Shown here: in pieces, positions 1 through 8,188 of the stretch
How positions within the stretch are numbered: position 1 is the stretch's first letter
How the letters are laid out: every line of letters starts with the position of its first letter
Assembly (NCBI RefSeq): GCF_036504375.1
Contig: NZ_DASXVH010000016.1
Location: 1 to 29,527 of the forward strand
DNA length: 29,527 bases
Origin: Novimethylophilus sp036504375
Lineage (GTDB): Bacteria; Pseudomonadota; Gammaproteobacteria; Burkholderiales; Methylophilaceae
Reading direction: 5' to 3'
Notes under the pieces: model-generated
Seen by the model: only the letters and a program-made list of their open reading frames with translations
What the model was told of the DNA's origin: nothing
Databases searched by the model: none
Program-made: the position numbers and the translations under genes

Positions 1-1
1 C

Positions 2-634
2 ATCCGGCTGGTCGTCATGGATATGGATTCGACGCTGATTTGTATCGAATGCATAGACGAAATCGCCGATATGTACGGGCTCAAGCCGCAGGTGGCGGAA
101 ATTACCGCCAGCGCGATGCGCGGTGAAATCGAATTCGCCGAGAGCCTGCGCCGTCGTGTCGCCTTGTTGCAAGGCCTGAACCAAGGCGCGCTGCAGCGAG
201 TTTACGACGAGCGGCTGCGGCTTAACCCCGGTGCGGAATTCATGTTGGGCGAACTGAAAAAAAATGGTATCCGCACCCTGCTGGTTTCCGGCGGTTTCAC
301 TTTCTTTACCGATCGCCTCAAACAGCGGCTGGGGCTGGACTACACGCAGGCAAATACGCTGGAAATTGTCGATGGCCAACTTACCGGCAAGGCGCTCGGC
401 ACTATTCTGGACGCGCAAGGCAAGGCCGACAGCCTGAACCTGGTACGCCAAGAGCTCGGGTTATCCAAGGAGCAGGTCGTCGCCATCGGCGATGGCGCCA
501 ACGATCTCAAGATGATGGCGGCGGCCGGTGCCGGCATCGCCTATCATGCCAAGCCGGTGGTCCAGGCACAGGCCACTTACGCCTTGAATCATGTAGGGCT
601 GGAGGGCGTGATCAACCTGTTGCGCCGGCCATAA
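2..634 (+). CDS. serB: Phosphoserine phosphatase SerB, 5'-truncated by window edge
   Basis: SerB removes phosphate from L-phosphoserine, the last step of serine biosynthesis, in the cytoplasm. The reading frame is open to the left edge, so the true start lies outside; a start at the Met at 17 would cut off the beginning of the catalytic strand. Visible HAD-superfamily motifs are DMDST near the beginning (nucleophile and acid/base Asp), VSGGFTFF in the middle (motif II Ser) and GDGANDLKMM near the end (metal-binding Asp pair). The usual N-terminal ACT-like part of SerB must be upstream. The gene ends at TAA 632-634 and is followed by a hairpin shared with the convergent mucD. Recognition is firm. 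Confidence 0.95.
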   Translation: MRLVVMDMDSTLICIECIDEIADMYGLKPQVAEITASAMRGEIEFAESLRRRVALLQGLNQGALQRVYDERLRLNPGAEFMLGELKKNGIRTLLVSGGFTFFTDRLKQRLGLDYTQANTLEIVDGQLTGKALGTILDAQGKADSLNLVRQELGLSKEQVVAIGDGANDLKMMAAAGAGIAYHAKPVVQAQATYALNHVGLEGVINLLRRP

Positions 635-648
635 TCCCACTCATTCCC

Positions 649-674
649 AAAAAACAGGGCGCCTCAGCGCCCTG
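649..674. terminator. Bidirectional intrinsic terminator between serB and mucD
   Basis: CAGGGCGC (655-662), loop CTCA, GCGCCCTG (667-674) is a perfect 8-bp GC-rich stem. On the minus strand it is followed by six T (649-654 are A on the plus strand), a good Rho-independent terminator for the mucD operon. On the plus strand it is followed by TTCTGTGCTT, a weaker U-rich tail for serB. Confidence 0.8.
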
Positions 675-697
675 TTCTGTGCTTCCGATAGTTTCAG

Positions 698-2101
698 CTA
701 TTTGCCGTTAACCTTAACCGGCACGTATAGCGTACTGTCGCCGCGCAGCACCAGTAGTGCAACTGTTTTTCCTGTAGCCACACTGTCGATCAGCTTGTTG
801 AACTGCTCGATACCTTGCACCTCGTTGTTGTTGACCGCCAGCACGACATCTCCGCGGCGAATGCCGGCTAGGGCCGCGCTACCTTGAGCGTTAATCACCA
901 GCAGGCCGTTTTTTCCTCCCAGTTTTTTCTTCTGCTGCGGATTGAGCTCGCGCAGCTGCAAGCCGAGACGATTGGATTCGACTTTTGCCGGACCGCGCGA
1001 CGCGCGCGCTTCTTCCTTTTCATCCGGCATTTCACCGACCTTGACGGAGAGATTACGTGTCGCGCCCTTGCGCAACACTTCCACCGTCACTTCCTTGCCC
1101 GATTTTGTTACGCCCACGATCCGCGGCAGGTCGGAAGATGTAACAACCGGCTTGCCGTCAAAACGCAGGATGACATCACCCGGCTCCAGTCCGGCCTTTT
1201 CCGCCGGGCTGCCTTTTTCGACCCCGGCCACCAGCGCGCCGTTGGTATTTTTCATGCCGAACGATTCGGCAAGTTCCTTGGTGATTTCCTGGATACCGAT
1301 GCCCAGCCAACCGCGGGATACCTTGCCGCTGGCCTTGAGCTGGCTGGTCACTTCCAGCGCAACGTCGATCGGAATCGCGAACGAAAGCCCCATGTAGCCG
1401 CCGGAACGGCTGAAAATCTGCGAATTGATGCCGACCACCTCGCCCTTCATATTGAACAGCGGTCCGCCGGAATTGCCCGGATTGATGGCCACATCGGTCT
1501 GGATGAAAGGCACGTAATTTTCCTGCGGCAACGCACGCCCCTTGGCGCTGACAATACCGGCAGTCACGGTATTTTCCAGGCCGAACGGCGAGCCGATGGC
1601 TACCACCCACTCGCCCACCTTAAGCTGGTTGGCATCACCCAGCGCAACTTTAGGCAATCCACTGGCTTCGATTTTGAGCAAGGCCACATCGGAACGTGGG
1701 TCCGAGCCGATGATCCTGGCCTTGAATTCGCGCCTGTCAGTCAGTTTGACGATGACTTCGTCGGCATCGTTCACCACATGCGCATTGGTCAGCACATAGC
1801 CGTCGGCGCTGAGAATGAAGCCGGACCCGAGCGATTGCGTTTTGTAATCCTGCCCGCCGCCCTGCCCGCCCGGCGGCGCGAAACGGCGGAAGAACTCGTA
1901 GAAAGGATCATCCTCCGGCAAATTGGGGAAAGGCATCTGCATTCCCGGCCCGCCGCCATGCACGGTCTGCACCGTGCTGATATTGACTACGGCCGAGCCA
2001 TGCTTTTCCACCAGCTCGGTAAAATCCGGCAACTCTTTGGCAATGACGTTGGTAGTGAAAGAAAGCAGAATGGCGCCCAGCGCCAGAATTTTACGTATCA
2101 T
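698..2101 (-). CDS. mucD: Periplasmic serine endoprotease, DegP/HtrA (MucD) family
   Basis: Periplasmic trypsin-like protease and chaperone that degrades misfolded envelope proteins; in Pseudomonas, MucD also restrains the AlgU response. The start at 2101 is chosen over the longer frame (2143) because AAGGTGA lies at ideal distance upstream and it gives a clean signal peptide (MIRK, hydrophobic core, cleavage after about residue 21, VIA|KE). The mature protein shows the catalytic triad: His in LTNAHVV, Asp in DPRSDVALL, Ser in GNSGGPLF. Two PDZ domains follow, one with GWLGIGIQE and one near the C-terminus. Length is 467 aa, normal for the family. It is the last gene of the rpoE operon, 4 bp after rseC, and ends before the terminator at 649-674. 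Confidence 0.95.
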   Translation of the reverse strand: MIRKILALGAILLSFTTNVIAKELPDFTELVEKHGSAVVNISTVQTVHGGGPGMQMPFPNLPEDDPFYEFFRRFAPPGGQGGGQDYKTQSLGSGFILSADGYVLTNAHVVNDADEVIVKLTDRREFKARIIGSDPRSDVALLKIEASGLPKVALGDANQLKVGEWVVAIGSPFGLENTVTAGIVSAKGRALPQENYVPFIQTDVAINPGNSGGPLFNMKGEVVGINSQIFSRSGGYMGLSFAIPIDVALEVTSQLKASGKVSRGWLGIGIQEITKELAESFGMKNTNGALVAGVEKGSPAEKAGLEPGDVILRFDGKPVVTSSDLPRIVGVTKSGKEVTVEVLRKGATRNLSVKVGEMPDEKEEARASRGPAKVESNRLGLQLRELNPQQKKKLGGKNGLLVINAQGSAALAGIRRGDVVLAVNNNEVQGIEQFNKLIDSVATGKTVALLVLRGDSTLYVPVKVNGK

Positions 2102-2105
2102 AAGA

Positions 2106-2576
2106 TCACCTTGAACAATGACGAATGGAAATGGATTCCGCACGGCGCAGCATCACCGGTTGATATCGTCCGTCCTGCTGCCTGCTGCCGGTATGGAATC
2201 GCAGCCAGGCCAACCCCGCTATCAAGCCGGTTATTGCGCCAGCCACCGCGTATAGATCGCCGGTTGCGCGCGAAGTTGCAAACATGGCGCCAAACAGACC
2301 GCCCGCGCAGATCAGTATCAAGGGCAAAAGGTATGCAGCGATCGACCCGGCCAGCAAGGCGCCCTCCTGCACACCGATAATGACATGCTCCCCGACTTTC
2401 GCCTGCAGCGCGTTTGCAGCTGAAATGCTGCCGCGCGAACGGCTGAATAGCCGGCCCCATAAAGAAACGCCGCAACCCCGGGTCGCGCCGCATAATCCGC
2501 AAGGACTGCTGCGCTCGATTTCGAGATGTGCGCGCTCGCCTTCCACGCTTACCACTACCGCCTGTTCTTCGATCAT
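2106..2576 (-). CDS. rseC: SigmaE regulatory protein RseC (MucC)
   Basis: Inner-membrane protein of the sigmaE operon; in E. coli it is a positive modulator of sigmaE, and the family also includes SoxR-reducing proteins. The N-terminal part has a Cys cluster (CGLCGATRGCG, about residues 26-36) typical of RseC/MucC. Two hydrophobic segments follow (around 75-95 and 103-120). Length, 156 aa, is normal. The start overlaps the rseB stop by 4 bp (ATGA), indicating translational coupling, and mucD starts 4 bp after the stop. The exact biochemical role of the family is poorly defined. Confidence 0.9.
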   Translation of the reverse strand: MIEEQAVVVSVEGERAHLEIERSSPCGLCGATRGCGVSLWGRLFSRSRGSISAANALQAKVGEHVIIGVQEGALLAGSIAAYLLPLILICAGGLFGAMFATSRATGDLYAVAGAITGLIAGLAWLRFHTGSRQQDGRYQPVMLRRAESISIRHCSR

Positions 2577-3556
2577 TTGCGAAACGTAACTCCGTTGGAT
2601 ATTTGAGTAACCGTGACAGGGGGCACCTCACCCACAACCACAATCTGGTGACCGTCATGTACGCTGACCAGCACATTGGTCGCCCCCTGGCTGAAACTAC
2701 CGACCATGGGTAGCACACCCCCGTGCCCCACCGGTTCGACAAATAAGGATACCGAGGCGAAGCCATCCCAGAACACCAGATGATTTACCGGAAAAGCCTT
2801 GCCGGGAACGTTGCGCCGGACCTGTTCCGTCTTGCGAAACCCGGGCGGCATATGGGTGACGGCCCAGCCTTCATCCTGCGATGACGCAGGAGTAACAGTC
2901 TCTTCCGGCGCCATGACATAAGTCTTGCCGCGCGTAACGTCGGGACGGAACCAGTCGTTATCGACCGTATTCACCAGCATCAACTGGCTGAACGCAACCT
3001 GCTCGATGACATCATCCTTGTCACTCAAAAAAGCCATTTTCAGCAACAGCCCGGACTCGCGGTCTATCCATATCTTGCAGCGATACCGATATTTATCGCG
3101 CGGCTCCAGCATGACCAGCTGCCCCTCGTGGCCGCCCACACGTTCGGCGCCGCCGAGATGGATCTGGTAGTTGGCCTTGATGTCTGCCGACAGTTTGGGC
3201 AGTACGGCAGGAAAACTGCTCTGCAAACGACGCTTGTCCACCATGATCTTTTCGCTTTTGGGCTGGTAAATCACGACATCGTTGCCCTGCCTCAGCATTT
3301 CGCGAGGCACGCCGTCAAGCACGACCACGCGGGCAAACTCGCCGTTGGGACCATAATTCATATGCGTAATCTGCATTGAGCTTACGTTCGCGCCCGACTG
3401 GTAAACAAATACTCCCTTGTAATTGAGCCGATGGGCTGCCTGACCGGCCTTGTCTATCATCAGCCATGGATCAGCCTGTTCGTTTCCCCATGCGGAAACG
3501 GAAAGCCATAGAAAAAAGAGCAGCGATGTGCGAATCAATTGGGATAAGTGAATCAA
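2573..3556 (-). CDS. rseB: SigmaE regulatory protein RseB (MucB)
   Basis: Periplasmic negative regulator that binds the anti-sigma factor RseA and shields it from cleavage until it senses mislocalised lipoprotein or LPS. The protein begins with a signal peptide (hydrophobic stretch LLFFLWLSVSAWG, mature part from about NEQADPW). The rest fits the MucB/RseB two-domain fold, with an N-terminal LolA-like domain (LNYKGVFVYQSG) and a C-terminal domain containing PPGFRKTEQ. At 327 aa it has the usual length. It overlaps rseA by 4 bp upstream and rseC by 4 bp downstream, so the operon is tightly coupled. Confidence 0.93.
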   Translation of the reverse strand: MIHLSQLIRTSLLFFLWLSVSAWGNEQADPWLMIDKAGQAAHRLNYKGVFVYQSGANVSSMQITHMNYGPNGEFARVVVLDGVPREMLRQGNDVVIYQPKSEKIMVDKRRLQSSFPAVLPKLSADIKANYQIHLGGAERVGGHEGQLVMLEPRDKYRYRCKIWIDRESGLLLKMAFLSDKDDVIEQVAFSQLMLVNTVDNDWFRPDVTRGKTYVMAPEETVTPASSQDEGWAVTHMPPGFRKTEQVRRNVPGKAFPVNHLVFWDGFASVSLFVEPVGHGGVLPMVGSFSQGATNVLVSVHDGHQIVVVGEVPPVTVTQISNGVTFRK

Positions 3557-4038
3557 TTGCCGGATTCCGCGTAGGTCGCAGACTTGATGTCGTATGCATG
3601 CTGCATACCATTGCTCGGCGCATATTCGTGGTGTGCCAGCATGTAATTATTCAGGGCCTCGGGGGCCATCGTATTTTGCGCAATCGACGGCTGGGGCATT
3701 TCAGGCTGCACGGCCACGCCCTGGGATTGCCATACCACCCAGCCGACGAAGGCCACGGCGGCAGCGGAGGCCACCATCGGAACCATATACGGCAGCTGCA
3801 GCATATCGCGCAATCGGCGGCGCGGCGCCAATACTGCCGGTTCAGATTCGAGAGATCGCATGATCCGGGCATACAGCCCGGTTTGCATTCGCAAGTCCCC
3901 GCGCATGGCATCTCCGATCAGGTGGTAAGTGAACCAGCATTTGCACGCTTCGTCGCTCTTGCATAATGCAGTGTACAGATGGGGATTCGCTTCCAGATCC
4001 ACCTCTCCATCCATCAATGCGGATAGCTGTTCTTTCAT
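3553..4038 (-). CDS. rseA: Anti-sigmaE factor RseA (MucA)
   Basis: Single-pass inner-membrane protein that sequesters RpoE and releases it after regulated proteolysis. The N-terminus (MKEQLSALMDGEVD, then the CKCWFTYHLIGDAMRGD block) is the anti-sigma domain that grips the sigma factor. One membrane segment is at about residues 83-108 (MVPMVASAAAVAFVGWVVW), followed by a short periplasmic tail that would contact RseB. At 161 aa it is shorter than E. coli RseA (216 aa). A strong ribosome site, AGGAGAAGG, precedes the ATG. It lies 16 bp after rpoE and overlaps rseB by 4 bp. Confidence 0.92.
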   Translation of the reverse strand: MKEQLSALMDGEVDLEANPHLYTALCKSDEACKCWFTYHLIGDAMRGDLRMQTGLYARIMRSLESEPAVLAPRRRLRDMLQLPYMVPMVASAAAVAFVGWVVWQSQGVAVQPEMPQPSIAQNTMAPEALNNYMLAHHEYAPSNGMQHAYDIKSATYAESGN

Positions 4039-4054
4039 TTTACCTTCTCCTGTC

Positions 4055-4657
4055 TTACCATCTCTTGTCTCGCGGGGTGTCCAGCAAGGGGCGTAAACGT
4101 TCGGCTATGGATTCGCGCGCGCGGAATATGCGGGATCGCACCGTGCCGATCGGGCAATCCATCATGGTGGCAATCTCGTCGTAGCTCAACCCTTCGATTT
4201 CACGCAGCACGATAGCTGTCCGCAAATCCTCCGGCAAAGCATCTATCGCCGACTGCACTGTTTTGGCAATTTCCTGCGTCATCAGTTCAGTCTCAGGAGT
4301 ATCCATGGTGCGCAGTTCGTTGCCGTCCTCGAAGTTCTCCGCGTCGTCGACTTCAATCTCGTTGGAAGTCTGCGGACGCCGCCCCATCGACACCAGATAA
4401 TTTTTGGCAGTATTGATGCCGATGCGGTACAACCAGGTATAAAACGCACTTTCTCCGCGGAAATTGGGCAGCGCGCGATAAGCCTTGATGAAGGCTTCCT
4501 GCACCACGTCTTCCACCTCCGCCTGGTCGCGGATGAAGCGGGAGAGCAACCGGCCCAGCTTGCGCCGGTATTTGTCCACCAGCAGCCCGAAAGCCTGCTT
4601 GTCTCCATGTTGTACCCGCTCTACCAGTTGCTGATCAATGTCGCGATCGCTCGCCAA
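4055..4657 (-). CDS. rpoE: RNA polymerase sigmaE factor RpoE (AlgU)
   Basis: Group 4 (ECF) sigma factor directing transcription of envelope-stress genes, held inactive by RseA. Region 2 is seen in DQQLVERVQ, DVVQEAFIKAYRAL and FYTWLYRIGINTAKN; region 4 in LPEDLRTAIVLREIEGLSYDEIA and the helix-turn-helix up to GTVRSRIFRARE. The frame is open further upstream (TTG at 4693), but TTG at 4657 is preferred. It has AGGGAG six bases upstream, it gives the conserved start SDRDIDQQLVERV and the usual length of about 200 aa, and the longer form would begin inside a TATACT -10 element. Both candidate starts are TTG, which may keep expression low. First gene of rpoE-rseABC-mucD. Confidence 0.94.
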   Translation of the reverse strand: MASDRDIDQQLVERVQHGDKQAFGLLVDKYRRKLGRLLSRFIRDQAEVEDVVQEAFIKAYRALPNFRGESAFYTWLYRIGINTAKNYLVSMGRRPQTSNEIEVDDAENFEDGNELRTMDTPETELMTQEIAKTVQSAIDALPEDLRTAIVLREIEGLSYDEIATMMDCPIGTVRSRIFRARESIAERLRPLLDTPRDKRW

Positions 4658-4692
4658 GAGCGTCTCCCTGTATGGCTTGTTATGATCAGCCA

Positions 4693-4698
4693 AGTATA
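4693..4698 (-). promoter_or_regulatory. Candidate housekeeping -10 element for rpoE
   Basis: TATACT on the minus strand lies 35 bp before the preferred rpoE start. A transcript from it would begin near 4686 and leave a leader of about 30 nt. No good -35 is visible at the right distance, so this is a weak call made mainly from the -10 match and its position. Confidence 0.35.
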
Positions 4699-4726
4699 CC
4701 GCGCAACCACCCCTGTACGCAGCTAA

Positions 4727-4754
4727 GAGACAACGTTAAACTGGGGATGGTTCA
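4727..4754 (-). promoter_or_regulatory. Candidate sigmaE autoregulatory promoter of rpoE
   Basis: On the minus strand TGAACCA is followed after 16 bases by GTCTC. This resembles the sigmaE/AlgU consensus (GAACTT, 16-17 bases, TCTGA or GTCAAA) in the -35 core GAAC and partly in the -10. rpoE operons are commonly autoregulated, which makes such a site expected, but the match is imperfect. Confidence 0.3.
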
Positions 4755-4775
4755 ATTGTTACGGCGAGTTCGATT

Positions 4776-6401
4776 TTGCGTAAATTTGATGTTCTTATCA
4801 TCGGTAGCGGCCTGGCAGGCTTGACGCTGGCGCTGCATCTGGCTCCCACGCGCAGCGTATGCCTGGTTACCAAGCGCGAATTGAACGACAGCGCCAGCCA
4901 TTGGGCGCAAGGCGGCATAGCAGCGGTATTGGCCGATGACGACACCATCGAAGAGCACATCCGCGACACTCTGATCGCCGGGGCCGGCCTGTGCGACCCC
5001 GAGGTCACGCGCTTCGTCGTCGAGCACAGCAAGCAAACCGTGCAATGGCTGATCGATCAGGGCGTGCCCTTCACGCGCGAAGACGACAACAGCGGTTTCC
5101 ACCTGACGCGCGAAGGCGGCCACAGCCGGCGCCGCATTATCCATGCGGCCGACGCCACCGGCCATGCGGTACAGGAAACGCTGGCAGAAAAAGTGCGGCA
5201 GCATCCCAATATCACGCTGCTGGAAAATCACATTGCGGTTGACCTTATTACCGCAAAAAAACATGACAGGCGCAACAACCGCTGCCTGGGTGCTTATATT
5301 CTCGACCAGCAGCACGGCAAGGTGGTTACGATCGGCGCCCAGAATACCGTTCTGGCCACCGGCGGCGCCGGCAAGGTCTATCTCTACACCACCAACCCCG
5401 ACGTGGCCACCGGCGACGGCGTGGCGATGGGCTGGCGCGCCGGCTGCCGGGTGGCGAACATGGAGTTCGTGCAGTTCCACCCCACCTGCCTCTACCACCC
5501 GCAGGCCAAATCGTTCCTGATTACCGAAGCCGTGCGCGGCGAAGGCGGGTTGCTCAAGCTGCCGGACGGTTCGCGCTTCATGCAGGACCACGACGAACGC
5601 GCCGAACTCGCCCCGCGCGACGTGGTCGCCCGCGCCATCGACTACGAAATGAAGAAACGCGGGATAGATTGCGTTTACCTGGACATCTCCCATCGTCCGG
5701 CGGATTTCATACTCTCACACTTCCCCACGATTTATCGCCGCTGCTTCGAACTGGGGATAGACATCACCAAACAGCCCATCCCCGTCGTGCCGGCCGCCCA
5801 TTACACCTGCGGCGGGCTGATGACGGACATGAACAGCCGTACCGATCTGCCGCATCTTTACGCGATCGGCGAAACCGCCTGCACCGGCCTGCACGGCGCC
5901 AACCGGCTGGCCTCGAATTCATTGCTGGAATGCATGGTATTCGCGCAATCCACCGCGCTGGATATTCTGGCGCAGCGCAAACTCGAATTGCCGGAACTAC
6001 CCGATTGGGACGAAAGCCGGGTGACGGACGCCGACGAGGAAGTCGTCATCACCCATAACTGGAGCGAGTTGCGCCGCTTCATGTGGAATTATGTCGGCAT
6101 CGTACGCACCAGCAAGCGCCTGGCGCGCGCGCTGCACCGCATCAACCTGCTGCGCGACGAAGTGCACGAGTTCTACAGCAATTTCCGCATCAACGGCAAC
6201 CTGATCGAGCTGCGGAACCTGCTGCAAGTGGCGGAACTGATCGTGAAAAGCGCGATGGAACGCCAGGAAAGCCGCGGCCTGCACTACAGCAAGGACTATC
6301 CGGAAATGCTGCCCGACGCAATCCCCACCGTGCTCGAACCATCGAACTATTACACCCTGCTCGATCACATGCACGGGCACAAGCATCGTCACCACAAATA
6401 A
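4776..6401 (+). CDS. nadB: L-aspartate oxidase NadB
   Basis: Flavoprotein that oxidises L-aspartate to iminoaspartate, the first step of de novo NAD synthesis, working with quinolinate synthase NadA. The N-terminus has the dinucleotide fold GSGLAGLTLALHL for FAD. Family motifs follow: HWAQGGIAAVLADDD, EFVQFHPTCL, TEAVRGEGG, HYTCGG and GLHGANRLASNSLLE. The C-terminal helical domain is complete, and 541 aa is the normal length. The start codon is TTG, with only a modest GGCGAG upstream; no in-frame ATG exists nearby. It is divergent from rpoE, an arrangement widespread in proteobacteria. The stop abuts the terminator serving the opposing fliE. Confidence 0.96.
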   Translation: MRKFDVLIIGSGLAGLTLALHLAPTRSVCLVTKRELNDSASHWAQGGIAAVLADDDTIEEHIRDTLIAGAGLCDPEVTRFVVEHSKQTVQWLIDQGVPFTREDDNSGFHLTREGGHSRRRIIHAADATGHAVQETLAEKVRQHPNITLLENHIAVDLITAKKHDRRNNRCLGAYILDQQHGKVVTIGAQNTVLATGGAGKVYLYTTNPDVATGDGVAMGWRAGCRVANMEFVQFHPTCLYHPQAKSFLITEAVRGEGGLLKLPDGSRFMQDHDERAELAPRDVVARAIDYEMKKRGIDCVYLDISHRPADFILSHFPTIYRRCFELGIDITKQPIPVVPAAHYTCGGLMTDMNSRTDLPHLYAIGETACTGLHGANRLASNSLLECMVFAQSTALDILAQRKLELPELPDWDESRVTDADEEVVITHNWSELRRFMWNYVGIVRTSKRLARALHRINLLRDEVHEFYSNFRINGNLIELRNLLQVAELIVKSAMERQESRGLHYSKDYPEMLPDAIPTVLEPSNYYTLLDHMHGHKHRHHK

Positions 6402-6422
6402 AAACAGCCGGCTAGCCGGCTG
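6396..6422 (-). terminator. Intrinsic terminator of fliE
   Basis: CAGCCGGC (6405-6412), loop TA, GCCGGCTG (6415-6422) is a perfect inverted repeat. Read on the minus strand it is followed by TTTTTATTT, a textbook Rho-independent terminator for fliE. The nadB stop codon lies inside the T-tract region, so the hairpin may also serve nadB, although the plus-strand tail is poor in T. Confidence 0.82.
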
Positions 6423-6445
6423 ATTCTGGTTGATTCGCCGCTGAA

Positions 6446-6763
6446 TCAAACCTGCATATTCATCACATCCTGATAAGCCGCCACCAGCTTGTTGCGCACC
6501 TGCACCATGGTCTGGAAGGAAATACTGGCTTTCTGCAGCGAAATCATCACGTCCTGGACGTTGGCATCGGGCTTGCCCAACTGAAAATCCTGGGCCAGCT
6601 TGTCCGAGGTTTGCTGGGCATTGTTGACCTGGTCGATGGCACCCTTCAGCGCATCGGCAAAATTTGCCGCCCCTTCCGCCGGCGCAGCCTCGCTGTTGCC
6701 GCCCGCAATTGCGGCGGCGGCATTCATCTGGGTCAGTAGCTGGTCTATGCCTTTAGTATCCAT
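6446..6763 (-). CDS. fliE: Flagellar hook-basal body protein FliE
   Basis: FliE forms the junction between the MS ring and the proximal rod and is exported early by the flagellar type III system. The protein has 105 aa, normal for FliE. The N-terminal half is variable and Ala-rich. The C-terminal half carries the family signature: FADALKGAIDQVN, then DVMISLQKASISFQ, MVQVRNKLVAAYQ and the end DVMNMQV. FliE usually heads fliEFGHIJ, but here its own terminator and nadB follow directly, so it stands alone. It lies downstream of fleSR on the same strand and has a sigma54 promoter at 6828-6843. Confidence 0.93.
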   Translation of the reverse strand: MDTKGIDQLLTQMNAAAAIAGGNSEAAPAEGAANFADALKGAIDQVNNAQQTSDKLAQDFQLGKPDANVQDVMISLQKASISFQTMVQVRNKLVAAYQDVMNMQV

Positions 6764-6827
6764 CGCGTTTCTCTACAGTTGAACCGATTATAGACTTTCA
6801 TCTGAAAATTTCACCTGATATTTAATA

Positions 6828-6843
6828 AGCAATTCCCGGGCCA
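6828..6843 (-). promoter_or_regulatory. Sigma54 promoter of fliE
   Basis: On the minus strand the sequence TGGCCCGGGAATTGCT matches the sigma54 consensus TGGCACG-N4-TTGCW at all positions except one (A to C). The -24 GG and -12 GC have exact spacing. The predicted transcription start, about 12 bases after the GC, leaves a leader of about 50 nt before fliE. The neighbouring fleR encodes a sigma54 activator that probably drives it. Confidence 0.8.
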
Positions 6844-6859
6844 GATTAGAGCCTGGCTC

Positions 6860-8188
6860 TTACTTGCCTTCCCGATACTGCTGCAGCTTGTGCCTCAGCG
6901 TACGCTCGCTCATGCCGAGCTTTTGCGCCGCCAGCTTGCGCGAGCCGTTGACCGACTCCAGCGCGTTCATGATATGCGCCCTTTCCAGCGATTTAAGATC
7001 GTTGACCGCTGCAACCGGCTCCGCCATGGCGGTTGCAGATGCCGAAGAAGCGGTTGCAGGTTGCGCCGGCAAATGCAGATGCTGCGGCAATATGCTGTCG
7101 CCAGAGGCCAAGATGACGGCGCGCTGCACGACATTCTCCATTTCCCGCACATTGCCGGGCCAGGCATATTGCAGCATCGCCCGCTCCGCATCGTCGGAAA
7201 AGCGCAGCGTCCCCCGCCCCATCGCAGCAGTCATTGCCCCCAGGAAATGGCGTGCCAGCGGCGGGATGTCCTGCCTGCGCTCGCGCAATGGTGCGATGTG
7301 CAGCGGAAACACGTTGATGCGGTAATACAGGTCTTCGCGGAAGCCGCCCTTGACAATCTCGGCTTTGACATCGCGATTGGAGGTAGCGAGTATGCGCACG
7401 TCCAGCGCAATGGTTTTTTGCCCCCCTACGCGCTCCACCTCGCGCTCCTGCAGCACGCGCAACAGCTTGGACTGCAGCGCCAGCGGCATCTCGGTAATCT
7501 CGTCCAGCAGCAGCGTGCCGCTTTGTGCCTGCTCGAACTTGCCGGCCTGCGCCTGCGCGGCGCCGGTGAAAGCGCCCTTTTCATAGCCGAACATGGTGGC
7601 TTCCAGCAAATTATCGGGAATGGCCGCGCAGTTGACCGCAACGAAAGGTTTATCGGCCCGCGACGAATGCTGATGGATAAAGCGCGCCAGCACTTCCTTG
7701 CCGGTGCCGGATTCGCCGGTGATCAACACCGTAGCCGGCGTGTCGGCCACCCTGGAAGCCATGCCGTAAAGACCGCTGCTGGCCGGATCATCGATAATCG
7801 CGCCGCGCTCGCCCGAAAAACTTGCCGGCAGCATCCAGCGTGCCGCCCGGGCAAGCAGCTCATCGACTTCGAACGGCTTGACCAGGTAATCGCAGGCGCC
7901 CTCGCGCATCGCTTCCACCGCCTGCGCGATGACGCCGTAAGCCGTCATCAGCAATACCGGCAAATGCGGCCAGCGGGACTTGATCTCGTGCAGCAGCTCA
8001 AGCCCGGTCATATTGGGCATCTGCACATCGGTAATGATCAGGCCCACTGCATTGGCCTTGAGTATCTCCAATGCCTGTTCGCCGTCATTGGCGGTCAGCA
8101 CCCGATAGCGGGACAGCTCCAAGGTATCGAGCAGCGCCTCGCGCAGCGTTACGTCGTCTTCGACGATCAGGATGGGAAGTCTTTTCAT
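6860..8188 (-). CDS. fleR: Sigma54-dependent flagellar response regulator FleR/FlrC
   Basis: NtrC-type regulator that, once phosphorylated by FleS, activates sigma54 promoters for hook-basal-body genes. The receiver domain (about 1-115) has the acidic pair ED near residues 10-12, phospho-acceptor Asp54 in TDVQMPN and Lys in YLVKPFE. The AAA+ domain (about 130-360) has Walker A GESGTGKE, the sigma54-contact loop GAFTGA and LLLDEITEMPL. The C-terminal Fis-type helix-turn-helix ends with GMSERTLRHKLQQYR. Length is 442 aa. The start overlaps the fleS stop by 4 bp. The fliE promoter lies just after the stop. Confidence 0.9.
   Translation of the reverse strand: MKRLPILIVEDDVTLREALLDTLELSRYRVLTANDGEQALEILKANAVGLIITDVQMPNMTGLELLHEIKSRWPHLPVLLMTAYGVIAQAVEAMREGACDYLVKPFEVDELLARAARWMLPASFSGERGAIIDDPASSGLYGMASRVADTPATVLITGESGTGKEVLARFIHQHSSRADKPFVAVNCAAIPDNLLEATMFGYEKGAFTGAAQAQAGKFEQAQSGTLLLDEITEMPLALQSKLLRVLQEREVERVGGQKTIALDVRILATSNRDVKAEIVKGGFREDLYYRINVFPLHIAPLRERRQDIPPLARHFLGAMTAAMGRGTLRFSDDAERAMLQYAWPGNVREMENVVQRAVILASGDSILPQHLHLPAQPATASSASATAMAEPVAAVNDLKSLERAHIMNALESVNGSRKLAAQKLGMSERTLRHKLQQYREGK

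Noticed and set aside
884..2380. 498-codon open frame on the plus strand opposite mucD and rseC
   Set aside because: Antisense shadow of GC-rich coding sequence; the minus-strand genes have intact family motifs, and the shadow product shows no recognisable domain.
4752..5693. 313-codon minus-strand frame opposite nadB
   Set aside because: Shadow of nadB; it would also run into the rpoE/nadB control region.
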